NCBI GenBank assembly: GCA_009699825.1
Contig: WLNM01000014.1
Location: 1 to 15,720, forward strand
Source: Actinomycetota bacterium
Lineage (GTDB): Bacteria; Actinomycetota; Actinomycetes; Nanopelagicales; Nanopelagicaceae
Direction of reading: 5' to 3'
DNA: 15,720 bases
This document shows, in pieces, positions 6,513 to 13,559 of this stretch. The position numbers and the translations under genes were made by a program. Position 1 is the first letter of the stretch. Each line of letters begins with the position of its first letter. Under the pieces are notes generated by a model. The model saw nothing but the letters and a program-made list of their open reading frames with translations. It made no database searches and was not told the DNA's origin.

Positions 6513-7991
6513 TTAACCGAATCGACCGTTTAACCACTTAGTTAAATTAATAATTAATTTATCATTGCCAGCTGTTCGCTTAAAACTTGTAAATGCTACT
6601 GGCAATTGAAAGCGTGCACGGACAACGGTACGTGCATAGGTAAATTCTAGAATTCCTTCAGGACCATGAATGCGACCATAGCCACTATCTTTCACGCCAC
6701 CAAATGGCACCGATGCCACTGCAGCAAATGAAATTGTTGAATTAATAGCGACCATTCCACACTGAAGTTGTGCAGCAATTCTTTTTCCTTGACGTTTTGA
6801 CCAGACTGATGCACCAAGTCCATATCTAGATGCGTTAGAAAGAAAGATTGCTTCATCCACGCTCTTTACACGATTAATGACAATTGTTGGGCCAAAAGTT
6901 TCATCCTGCATTGCACTTGAATCCTCGGGAACATCAACCAAAATAACTGGTTCGACGTAAGGACCTTTGACCGATTTTGCACCACCATAAATTGCGCGGC
7001 CTCCGCGTTTGAGAGCATCTTTGATATGCGATTCAATGATGTCTAATTGTTTTGGCATTGTTGCAGGACCATAATTTCCAACACCTGGTTCGCCCGGTTT
7101 AATATCTTTTACAGCATCTAGCATCGCTGCAATAAATTGATCTGCAACGTCTTCGACTACATATACGCGCTCGGCGCCAATACAAGTCTGTCCGCCATTG
7201 GACATTGATGACCAAATTGTGTTTTCCGCCGCGCGCTTTATGTCTGCGTCTTGAGCGATGATCACAGGATCTTTTCCGCCACATTCGAGTACAACAGGTG
7301 TCATAGTTTTTGCACACGTTGCAGCAACAACCTTTGCAGTCTTTGTTGAACCAGTAAATGCCAATTTATCCACATCAGCTTCACAGAGTGCTCGACCAGT
7401 ATCGCCAAGGCCTGTAACACATAGAAAAATATTTGAAAATGGTGCTACTTCTTCAAAAGTACGAGCCAACCAAACTCCAACTCCTGGAGTAAATTCACTC
7501 GGTTTAAATACAACTGTATTTCCTGCAGCAAGTGCGTAAGCAATTGATCCCATTGGTGTAAAAATTGGATAGTTCCATGGACCGATAACGCCAACAACTC
7601 CAACTGGTGAACGTTCAACTGTCGCAGACATATTTGCCATCACAGCGCCAGGGGAGCGATGCGATGTGCGCATTACTTCCTGCGCATGACGAGCAGCCCA
7701 CGCAAGGTGTCCTGCAGCAAGTGATGCTTCAAGTTTTGCATCACTTACAGGCTTTCCTGTTTCCATTGAAATAAGTGCAGTGCACTCTTCTACGCGCTCC
7801 ATTAACAATTTGCTCCACGCCAACAAAACTTTCCTCCGCCCACGAAAACCCAGAGCAACCCATTGATCTGATGCGATACGAGCTTGATCAACTGCCACTC
7901 GAACTTCAGCATCTGTATGAATAGGAAAGGTGCCAATGACATCGCCAGTTACTGGGTAATGTGAGTCAAATGTTTTTATACGTGTAGCCAT
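6513..7991 (-). CDS. NAD(P)-dependent aldehyde dehydrogenase family protein
   Basis: It oxidises an aldehyde to the carboxylic acid in the cytoplasm; the exact substrate is not readable. Succinate semialdehyde or a fatty or aromatic aldehyde are possible. With the chosen start it has 492 residues and all catalytic elements: GPWNYP with Asn140, VFKPSE with Lys163, the nucleotide-binding FTGST (212-216), general base Glu236 in LECGGKDP, nucleophile Cys270 in GGQTCIGAERV, ETFGP (364-368) and PFGGVKDSGYGR (429-440). A C-terminal tail of about 45 residues after the core resembles ALDH3-like enzymes. The frame is open up to 8063, but that extension would overlap the promoter and start of the divergent hydrolase gene. 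The ATG at 7991 is preceded by a TANNNT element at 6 nt, so I take that start. Confidence 0.93.
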   Translation of the reverse strand: MATRIKTFDSHYPVTGDVIGTFPIHTDAEVRVAVDQARIASDQWVALGFRGRRKVLLAWSKLLMERVEECTALISMETGKPVSDAKLEASLAAGHLAWAARHAQEVMRTSHRSPGAVMANMSATVERSPVGVVGVIGPWNYPIFTPMGSIAYALAAGNTVVFKPSEFTPGVGVWLARTFEEVAPFSNIFLCVTGLGDTGRALCEADVDKLAFTGSTKTAKVVAATCAKTMTPVVLECGGKDPVIIAQDADIKRAAENTIWSSMSNGGQTCIGAERVYVVEDVADQFIAAMLDAVKDIKPGEPGVGNYGPATMPKQLDIIESHIKDALKRGGRAIYGGAKSVKGPYVEPVILVDVPEDSSAMQDETFGPTIVINRVKSVDEAIFLSNASRYGLGASVWSKRQGKRIAAQLQCGMVAINSTISFAAVASVPFGGVKDSGYGRIHGPEGILEFTYARTVVRARFQLPVAFTSFKRTAGNDKLIINLTKWLNGRFG

Positions 7992-7997
7992 GTGCAA

Positions 7998-8003
7998 AGA
8001 GTA
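7998..8003 (-). promoter_or_regulatory. Probable leaderless -10 element of the aldehyde dehydrogenase gene
   Basis: On the minus strand TACTCT ends 6 nt before the ATG at 7991, and no Shine-Dalgarno is present. This supports the 7991 start and places the promoter back-to-back with that of the divergent hydrolase within a 50-bp gap. Confidence 0.4.
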
Positions 8004-8004
8004 G

Positions 8005-8041
8005 TCGTCAGATAATGTGGTTGCTATATAAGATTGCTGAC
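8005..8041 (+). promoter_or_regulatory. Probable leaderless promoter of the alpha/beta hydrolase gene
   Basis: TAAGAT (8029-8034) within an AT-rich TATATAAGAT run ends 7 nt before the ATG at 8042. A TCGTCA element (8005-8010) lies 18 nt further upstream and matches four of six -35 bases. There is no Shine-Dalgarno. The element lies inside the longer reading frame that begins at 8015, which argues against that upstream start. Confidence 0.5.
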
Positions 8042-8752
8042 ATGCCAGAATTAATACGCCCAAGCACTATTTTGCCGGCTACGCGTACCCCTTTTATTGT
8101 GCGGACCGAAGATGGCATTGATCTGGTCGGCGAAGTTGCACGGACTCTAGATAAATCAACAGGTTCTATTTTGATGGTGCATCCTTTGCCAACTGCAGGC
8201 GGCATGATGGATAGCCACGTGTATAAGAAAGCTGCAAATAGATTGCCAGCGATGGCTGGAATCAATGTCGTTCGCTTTAATACTCGAGGCACAACGAGTG
8301 AAGCGGGAACAAGTACAGGTTACTTTGATAATGCTCAATCTGAGCGTTTCGATGTCGAAGCGATGATTAATTACTGCTTCGATGAATTGAAGTTAGAAAA
8401 TCTATGGATTGTCGGTTGGTCTTTCGGCACAGATCTTGCACTCAAATTTGCTCGAGATAAAAGACATCAAGGCTTGATTCTTTTAAGCCCTCCGCTTCGA
8501 TTTACAACTGATGAAGAACTGCAATGGTGGAGTATAGATGGTCGCCCTGTGATTGCATTTGTTCCAGAATTTGATGATTATCTAAAACCTGACGCCGCAG
8601 TTAAAAGATTCGCACCGTTGAAACAAATTTCAATAATTCCTGTTGAGGATGCCAAGCACCTATGGGTTGGAGAACCTGCAGTTCACAGAGTTCTCACAGG
8701 AATAACAAAATTAATTGCGCCAGAACGCTTACCTTTACCAGAAGAGTTCTAG
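8042..8752 (+). CDS. Alpha/beta-hydrolase fold protein with intact Ser-Asp-His triad
   Basis: This is a 236-residue cytoplasmic hydrolase of the short, lid-less type often annotated as an alpha/beta-hydrolase of unknown substrate. The oxyanion-hole strand SILMVHPLPTAGG (42-54) precedes the nucleophile elbow GWSFG with Ser127. The acid is probably Asp178 or Asp179 in PEFDDYLKP, and the catalytic base is His206 in DAKHLW. An RFNTRG segment (78-83) in the position of the cap-preceding strand is typical of the group. No signal peptide is seen. The start at 8042 follows a leaderless promoter element; an in-frame ATG at 8015 would add nine residues encoded by the promoter itself. It is divergent from the aldehyde dehydrogenase, so the two may be co-regulated. 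The substrate is unknown. Confidence 0.9.
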   Translation: MPELIRPSTILPATRTPFIVRTEDGIDLVGEVARTLDKSTGSILMVHPLPTAGGMMDSHVYKKAANRLPAMAGINVVRFNTRGTTSEAGTSTGYFDNAQSERFDVEAMINYCFDELKLENLWIVGWSFGTDLALKFARDKRHQGLILLSPPLRFTTDEELQWWSIDGRPVIAFVPEFDDYLKPDAAVKRFAPLKQISIIPVEDAKHLWVGEPAVHRVLTGITKLIAPERLPLPEEF

Positions 8753-8788
8753 TTTTAGGACTGGCTCTCGAATCTGTTTCAAAAAAAC

Positions 8789-8818
8789 TTAGACTTTGAA
8801 ATGCTTCTGCGTTACACT
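8789..8818 (+). promoter_or_regulatory. Probable leaderless promoter of the exported repeat-tail protein gene
   Basis: TACACT (8813-8818) ends exactly 6 nt before the ATG at 8825. A TTAGAC element (8789-8794) lies at 18-nt spacing. No Shine-Dalgarno precedes the start. The 72-bp gap holds no other clear signal. Confidence 0.45.
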
Positions 8819-8824
8819 CAATAA

Positions 8825-9388
8825 ATGCATATTCGAAAAATCCTAAAAGGCGCCGGAACACTCCTTGGTTCAATGGCTGCAACTGCCATCGCAGTGCAAG
8901 GTGTTGCGGCATTTTTTGGTGGCGTAACAATTTCACTATTTGATGGCGCACCTGAAGGTAAAATTGATAATTCTCTAGCAACTGTTGCAAAGGAAGATAG
9001 TTTTTCAGAACCCGCTTCAGTTGTTAGTGAGCAGCCAGTAGCCAAAGTAATTTCCAATTCAAATAATTCTTCGACTAAGCAAATCAAACTATTAGCACCA
9101 AAAGCCCCCAAACAAACTTTGACTCCAATTTCGCTACCAACAGAAATGACAGCTCCAGTTGATGCTCTCACTGGTGGATCTGGTGCTTATGCTGGTACCG
9201 GTGCTTCAACATCGACGGGTAATTGGGGAAGCAATGCAACCTCAGGTGGATCAGGTTCAAGCGGTGGAAGTGGATCAAGTTCTAGTTCTGGAAATAGAGA
9301 AGGTAACGACGATGACCGCCATGGCGAGCACGAGAATGAGCACGAGAATGAGCACGAGAATGAGCACGAGAATGAAGACGACGACTAA
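8825..9388 (+). CDS. Exported Ser/Gly-rich protein with acidic His/Asn repeat tail, function unknown
   Basis: I do not recognise this 187-residue protein. It begins with a basic stretch and a hydrophobic segment (about 8-37) that could be a signal peptide or a single membrane anchor. A charged and Pro/Lys-containing linker follows (about 42-112), then a Gly/Ser/Thr-rich low-complexity region (114-157). The tail (158-187) is NREGNDDD, then four exact copies of EHEN (168-183), ending in EDDD. Such a tail carries about 15 acidic residues and five histidines and could bind divalent metals. The next gene, 8 nt downstream, is an ApbE-family flavin transferase. A TGAS sequence (125-128) matches the core of known flavinylation sites, but the usual upstream Asp and an FMN-binding domain are missing. 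Being the ApbE substrate is therefore only a hypothesis. Confidence 0.8.
   Translation: MHIRKILKGAGTLLGSMAATAIAVQGVAAFFGGVTISLFDGAPEGKIDNSLATVAKEDSFSEPASVVSEQPVAKVISNSNNSSTKQIKLLAPKAPKQTLTPISLPTEMTAPVDALTGGSGAYAGTGASTSTGNWGSNATSGGSGSSGGSGSSSSSGNREGNDDDRHGEHENEHENEHENEHENEDDD
9326..9373 (+). repeat. Four perfect tandem copies of a 12-bp repeat encoding EHEN
   Basis: GAGCACGAGAAT is repeated four times without a mismatch, in frame with the exported protein. Because the repeat length is a multiple of three, copy-number change would lengthen or shorten the tail without a frameshift. Identity at the DNA level, including third positions, points to recent expansion by slippage. Confidence 0.95.
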
Positions 9389-9396
9389 CTTTTAAT

Positions 9397-10296
9397 ATGA
9401 ATAAGCATGCTGTAACCAAGTTTGCTGCAATGGGTGGATTGTTTGAAGTTACAGTGGTTGGACAAAAACTTGAACTAATCTCAAGTGCCCAAGATTACAT
9501 ATCTACATTAGAAAACCTTTGGAGTCGCTTCGAATCTGACAGCGATATTTCTCGTTTAAATGCAGCAGAAGGAAAACCAGTTTTAGTTTCAGATCAAACA
9601 TGCCTGCTAATCAAGTTGATGATTGAATCACATGTGAAAACTGACGGAATCTATGATCCAACAATCCTTCCATTGCTGATTGAAATTGGTTATGACGAAA
9701 GTAAAACCGGAAGTGGCAAAAAAACCTCAATTCCCGCATCTGCCACATGGCCAGGAAATTTAAAGGATATTGAAATTGAACATGGAATCGTTAAATTGCC
9801 GAAAGGAACCACACTAGATTCTGGCGGAATAGGAAAAGGTTTGGCAGCAGATTTACTCTCTCAATTTTTGATGGAGAGTGGCGCAGAAGGCGCACTTGTC
9901 TCTGCATCTGGTGATGTTGTTGCACATGGTGAATCAATCGATGGTAACTCCTGGAAAATAGGGATTGAAGACCCATTTAATCCAGGAACTGAATTTGAAA
10001 AAATACAGATTAATGAGGGAGCAGTCGCAACTTCTAGCTCCATGAAAAATACCTTCGGAGATCACAATCACCATCTCATTTCAACGGCAACTGGAAAATC
10101 TTCAAGTGTAAATATTGCAACTGCATCGGTGGTTGCAAAAACTGGCGCTAATGCTGAAGTGCTTACAAAGATTGCATTTTATTACGAACCACAACAGGCA
10201 ATAGAGCTAATCGAAAAATTAAATGGCTCCGTACTGATAGTAGAAAAAAACGGCGAAATTACTCGCTCACAAAACTGGAGCAAATTTGTTGCCTAA
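9397..10296 (+). CDS. ApbE-family FAD:protein FMN transferase
   Basis: Family members move FMN from FAD onto a Thr or Ser of a target protein, using Mg2+. The 299-residue protein shows the family landmarks: RFESDSDISRLN (44-55), YDPTILPLL (86-94), the substrate loop LDSGGIGKG (140-148) with Asp141, SASGD (169-173), GAVATSSS (208-215) and HLISTATGK (226-234). Near the C-terminus, canonical ApbE has Mg-binding Asp and Thr; here the aligned stretch is ANAEVLTK, with Glu254 and Lys258 in those places, a variant I believe is common in actinobacterial members. There is no signal peptide or lipobox, so it should act in the cytoplasm, unlike classical periplasmic ApbE lipoproteins. It lies 8 nt after the exported repeat-tail protein and probably shares its transcript. 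No FMN-binding-domain or ferric reductase gene is in the window. Confidence 0.9.
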   Translation: MNKHAVTKFAAMGGLFEVTVVGQKLELISSAQDYISTLENLWSRFESDSDISRLNAAEGKPVLVSDQTCLLIKLMIESHVKTDGIYDPTILPLLIEIGYDESKTGSGKKTSIPASATWPGNLKDIEIEHGIVKLPKGTTLDSGGIGKGLAADLLSQFLMESGAEGALVSASGDVVAHGESIDGNSWKIGIEDPFNPGTEFEKIQINEGAVATSSSMKNTFGDHNHHLISTATGKSSSVNIATASVVAKTGANAEVLTKIAFYYEPQQAIELIEKLNGSVLIVEKNGEITRSQNWSKFVA

Positions 10297-10303
10297 CTAG
10301 TGA

Positions 10304-11422
10304 TTAAGAATTATCCGCCCGTGGATAAACAACTTCATCCAAAATCAAGATAATTGCTGCAGCAACCGGGACTGCAAGTAATCCACCAATTAATCCCAGC
10401 AGTGACGAACCAATTAGGGCTGCAACGATTGTTACGGCGCCTGGAACTTCAAGGGTCCGCTTCATTATTCGTGGTGTAACGACATAATTTTCAATCTGTA
10501 CATACACGACATAGGCAACAAATGCGATGACTCCGGCAGGGATCGAAACTGTCAGGGCAATAATTGTGACAATTCCACAGCCCAAGAAATGACCAATTAA
10601 AGGAACTAGTGCACATACCAACACGACCATTGCAATTGCAACAGGCGATGGAAGCCCAATGATTGTGCCAAGGATCAAAACAAAAATTGCACCCATAAAT
10701 GCAATAACAATTTGAGCACCAACGAATGAACCAACGCGAGCAATGATTGCATTTGTGAGTTTAGCAACGCGGTCACGACGACTAGCAGGAGCTAAGCGAA
10801 CTCCAAGTTCGACCATTTGTGGAAGCGAAGTAATGAAATAAAGAGTCAGTACAAGAATTGTGAGAGCAGAGAATGTGCCAGAAATAACGGATTTACCAAC
10901 GCCTATTACACCGCCAAAGGTAGAGACGAGCAGAGTTCCGTTTGAAGTGAATTCTTTAAGCTTTGCTTGCAATGTATCGATCAATCCAAATTGATCATTT
11001 AAGCGATTTATTGTGGCATTGGCTTTTAGATCTTGCAGCAATGATGGCAAGTTATTAATAAGTTGAGAGCCTTGTGAAACAACAGGTGGTACAACAACCC
11101 ACGCAAAAAAGATTACAAATGCTATGACTCCGACAAAAATAATTGCTACAGCACTAATTCGAGAGACTCCACGAGATCTAACTGCTTCGACTGCAGGGTT
11201 CAGACCTGTTGCCAGAAATAGCGCAATGAGAATAAGTACGAATACTTGACTGACGCTGCCGAGCGCTCTCATCAAGATAATTGCGCACAATCCTCCAAGA
11301 GTTGCAATCAAACCAAAATAAAAGGGATGTGAGCGATTTATTGGTGCGCCCATAACGCCGTAATTATGTGAAACAACTTCTTTTTTCTTGCGAGGTTTTA
11401 AAATTCTCTTTGTGAGTGCCAT
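10304..11422 (-). CDS. AI-2E/PerM-family transporter
   Basis: This is a polytopic inner-membrane protein of the AI-2 exporter family, whose members export diverse or unknown solutes; the name should not be taken as proof of autoinducer transport. The 372 residues start with a basic cytoplasmic stretch (KRILKPRKKKE), then hydrophobic pairs at about 34-52 and 56-73, one at 89-112, a long amphipathic extracytoplasmic stretch (about 113-180), and further segments through 360. Family marks are LVPLIGHFLG (272-281), QIENYVVTPRIM (309-320) and the Gly-rich GLIGGLLAVPVAA (343-355). It begins 6 nt after a TAGAAT element and is divergent from the DUF4032 gene. Its stop lies 7 nt from that of the convergent apbE-like gene. 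Confidence 0.92.
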   Translation of the reverse strand: MALTKRILKPRKKKEVVSHNYGVMGAPINRSHPFYFGLIATLGGLCAIILMRALGSVSQVFVLILIALFLATGLNPAVEAVRSRGVSRISAVAIIFVGVIAFVIFFAWVVVPPVVSQGSQLINNLPSLLQDLKANATINRLNDQFGLIDTLQAKLKEFTSNGTLLVSTFGGVIGVGKSVISGTFSALTILVLTLYFITSLPQMVELGVRLAPASRRDRVAKLTNAIIARVGSFVGAQIVIAFMGAIFVLILGTIIGLPSPVAIAMVVLVCALVPLIGHFLGCGIVTIIALTVSIPAGVIAFVAYVVYVQIENYVVTPRIMKRTLEVPGAVTIVAALIGSSLLGLIGGLLAVPVAAAIILILDEVVYPRADNS

Positions 11423-11428
11423 GTCTAC

Positions 11429-11434
11429 ATTCTA
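11429..11434 (-). promoter_or_regulatory. Probable leaderless -10 element of the AI-2E-family gene
   Basis: On the minus strand TAGAAT, five of six matches to TATAAT, ends 6 nt before the ATG at 11422. No Shine-Dalgarno is present. It is the best -10 match in the window. Confidence 0.55.
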
Positions 11435-11466
11435 AAGCACTCGTTCGCCGATAGGGCGCTCTGTGA

Positions 11467-11472
11467 GAGAAT
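11467..11472 (+). promoter_or_regulatory. Possible degenerate -10 element of the DUF4032 gene
   Basis: GAGAAT ends 6 nt before the ATG at 11479, the geometry seen at the other leaderless starts, but with G in the first position. The overlapping GAGAGA could instead act as a weak Shine-Dalgarno, with transcription from TACATT at 11426-11431. The sequence does not decide between these. Confidence 0.25.
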
Positions 11473-11478
11473 ACAAAC

Positions 11479-12699
11479 ATGGCACTTCGTATTACTGGAC
11501 TTGGCGAAGAAATAGCCGCAGTAACAGGGTTGCCATGGCAGATGAGTTTGGAAAATTGGCCTGAAGATCCGCTACTTGCAGAAAAGCGCGGTATTTCTCG
11601 CCACGTTGTTCGATTAGTTCGGGCAAGCGATGATCCAGATGCAGAGGTTTATGCAATCAAAGAAACTGTTGCAGAATTTGCTAATCGTGAATACAAGATT
11701 TTACGCCAACTAAAACAATTAGGTGCACCCAGTGTGGATCCAATTGCAGTTGTCGAGGGTCGTACCGATGGCAATGGGGAAGAACTACCGTGCGCACTTG
11801 CCACACGTTTCTTGCCATTCTCGCTGCCATATCGAATTTTGTTATCGGGCAATGTCAGCGCACATGATGTAACAACAATGACAAATGCCTTAGCCCTCTT
11901 ATTAGTTCGATTGCATTTATTAGGTTTTTGGTGGGGAGATTGTTCGCTTTCAAATACGCTCTTTAGACGCGATGCCGAAGGCTTTGCCGCATATCTTGTT
12001 GATGCCGAAACGAGTGAGTTTCAGAAAACTTTGAGCGATGGACAACGCGAACATGATCTAGAAATCGCACATTTCAACGTTGCAGCAGAATTAGAAGATC
12101 TCGCGCTCTCCGGCGTGCTCTATCCAGAAATTGATCCGATACGAGCAAGTGAGACTGTTATTAAGCGTTATCGCCGATTGTGGACTGCATTGCAAGAACC
12201 ACAAAAATTAGATCCCAATGATCGTCACGCTGTCGAACGTGCCATGCGCGCATTACACGATCTCGGATTTACTGTTGAAGAAGTTTCAGTATCACTCGAT
12301 GGAGAAAACAAGACTTTAATTTTCCAACCGAAACTCGTTGCAGCTGGGTATCACCAAGCGCGTTTATTGGAGCTAACTGGACTTGAAACAGAAGAACTGC
12401 AAGCAAAACGTTTGCTTGCATCTTTTGATCGATATAGATCTCGCATGGAAGAACCAAGGCCGCCAGTAAATCAAAGTGCCTTAAAGTGGCTCAATGAAAT
12501 ATTTAGACCAACGCTTGCACATGTGCCACAAGAGTTAGTGGGACGCGTTGAATCCGCGCAAATGTTTCACGAAATTTTGGAACATCGTTGGAACTTAAGC
12601 GAAAAAGCTGGCAATGATGTCGGTCTTGATAATGCAACTAGGTCATATATTTCCGAGATTCTTCCATTTAGAAGTGACTCTGGCAGAATCACCACATGA
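11479..12699 (+). CDS. DUF4032 protein with protein-kinase-like N-terminal half
   Basis: This 406-residue protein belongs to the actinobacterial DUF4032 family, sometimes annotated as LPS-kinase-like. The first 180 residues carry a degenerate but readable kinase pattern: VYAIKE with Lys61, REYKIL with Glu71 as the helix-C partner, WGDCSLSNTLF with Asp154 and Asn159 in the place of the catalytic loop, and LVDAET with Asp175 where DFG would be. So nucleotide binding and phosphotransfer are possible. The C-terminal half (about 185-400) is charged and has no motif that I recognise. It is soluble, with no signal peptide or membrane segment. Its stop overlaps the next start in ATGA, so it is translationally coupled with the thioredoxin-TPR gene. 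Substrate and role are unknown. Confidence 0.88.
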   Translation: MALRITGLGEEIAAVTGLPWQMSLENWPEDPLLAEKRGISRHVVRLVRASDDPDAEVYAIKETVAEFANREYKILRQLKQLGAPSVDPIAVVEGRTDGNGEELPCALATRFLPFSLPYRILLSGNVSAHDVTTMTNALALLLVRLHLLGFWWGDCSLSNTLFRRDAEGFAAYLVDAETSEFQKTLSDGQREHDLEIAHFNVAAELEDLALSGVLYPEIDPIRASETVIKRYRRLWTALQEPQKLDPNDRHAVERAMRALHDLGFTVEEVSVSLDGENKTLIFQPKLVAAGYHQARLLELTGLETEELQAKRLLASFDRYRSRMEEPRPPVNQSALKWLNEIFRPTLAHVPQELVGRVESAQMFHEILEHRWNLSEKAGNDVGLDNATRSYISEILPFRSDSGRITT

Positions 12700-13556
12700 C
12701 TCTTCCACCAAACATTGGGCGTGCGGTAGATCTTTCATCCCTTGGAAAACCTGCGCCACAAGTTCCATCGGAGCTTGCGGGAATTACTGTTACTGCACAA
12801 AATCTAACTACTGATTTTCTAGATTATTCAGCAACGAAACCGGCGATAATTTTATGCTGGTCACCACGAAGTGCTGAATCTATTGCAACACTAGAAATTC
12901 TTGGCGAATTAGAGTCAGAAAATAATGGAACGTGGCGTCTTGGCAATGTAAACATTGACGAACAGCCTCAAGTCGCACAGGCTCTCCAAACAAAAAGCGT
13001 TCCGTATGCAGTTGCATTCGTTTCCGCTCAGTTAGTTCCACTATTTGAACAGGCATATGCAAAAGAACAGATTGCACTGGTAATTAACAAAGTTCTTGAA
13101 TTATCTGCCCAACAAGGAGTAGGCGCACCACCGGCTGAGGTCATAGAGCCTGAAGAGGAAGAAGCGCTGTCGGCACTGGAAACAGGTGACTTCGCAACTG
13201 CCCAAGCTGCGTATAAAAAATTGCTCGCACGCAAACCAAATGATTCCTTTGCCAAGTTAGGTTTGGCGCAGACAGAGTTATTTATTCGCACCCAAGGATT
13301 AAATCTAGATACTACAAAGAGTGCGGCACAAGGCGATCCACTCAATCTATTAGCAGCCATGGCATGCGCAGATATGGAAATAATTAATGGAGACGTGCAG
13401 CCAGCATTTGATCGCCTTTTGCATTGCGTTCGAAATTGCTCAGATGAAGATAAAAAGCGCGCAAAAGATCACTTGCTCGCACTCTTTGCTTTAGTAGATC
13501 CAGCAGACGCACGTTTAATTAAAGCGCGTAGCGATTTAGCTAACGCGTTATTCTAA
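12696..13556 (+). CDS. Thioredoxin-fold/TPR protein, YbbN (CnoX)-like, with both redox cysteines replaced
   Basis: This 286-residue cytoplasmic protein has an N-terminal thioredoxin-like domain (about 30-135) and a C-terminal TPR-type helical region (about 150-286), the architecture of YbbN/CnoX co-chaperones. The WCxxC active site is replaced by WSPRS (55-59), so both cysteines are serine and it cannot act as a thiol oxidoreductase. The cis-proline is kept (SVPYA, Pro103), so the fold is probably intact. An acidic linker EPEEEEALSALETGDF leads into the TPR-like ALETGDFATAQAAYKKLL unit (159-177). Holdase or co-chaperone activity is an inference from the family. It starts inside the DUF4032 stop codon (ATGA) and ends 3 nt from the convergent aceE stop. 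Confidence 0.88.
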   Translation: MTLPPNIGRAVDLSSLGKPAPQVPSELAGITVTAQNLTTDFLDYSATKPAIILCWSPRSAESIATLEILGELESENNGTWRLGNVNIDEQPQVAQALQTKSVPYAVAFVSAQLVPLFEQAYAKEQIALVINKVLELSAQQGVGAPPAEVIEPEEEEALSALETGDFATAQAAYKKLLARKPNDSFAKLGLAQTELFIRTQGLNLDTTKSAAQGDPLNLLAAMACADMEIINGDVQPAFDRLLHCVRNCSDEDKKRAKDHLLALFALVDPADARLIKARSDLANALF

Positions 13557-13559
13557 TTT

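Noticed and set aside
8015..8041. Upstream ATG of the alpha/beta hydrolase
   Set aside because: The nine extra residues are encoded by the TATATAAGAT promoter element itself and have no family support.
7992..8063. Upstream start of the aldehyde dehydrogenase (516 residues)
   Set aside because: The extra 24 residues would be encoded across the divergent promoter and the hydrolase start, and aldehyde dehydrogenases of this type begin near the chosen Met.
8777..8801. TTTCAAA...TTTGAAA inverted repeat as a terminator of the hydrolase gene
   Set aside because: The 7-bp stem is almost all A/T with an 11-nt loop and no T-run after it. It overlaps the likely promoter of the next gene, so it is not convincing.
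9326..9373. CRISPR-like or intergenic repeat array
   Set aside because: The 12-bp units are contiguous without spacers, are in frame and lie inside a coding region, so they are a protein repeat.
11442..11454. CGCC-GATAG-GGCG small hairpin between the AI-2E-family and DUF4032 genes as an operator
   Set aside because: A 4-bp stem in a 56-bp region is expected by chance and does not line up with either -10 element.
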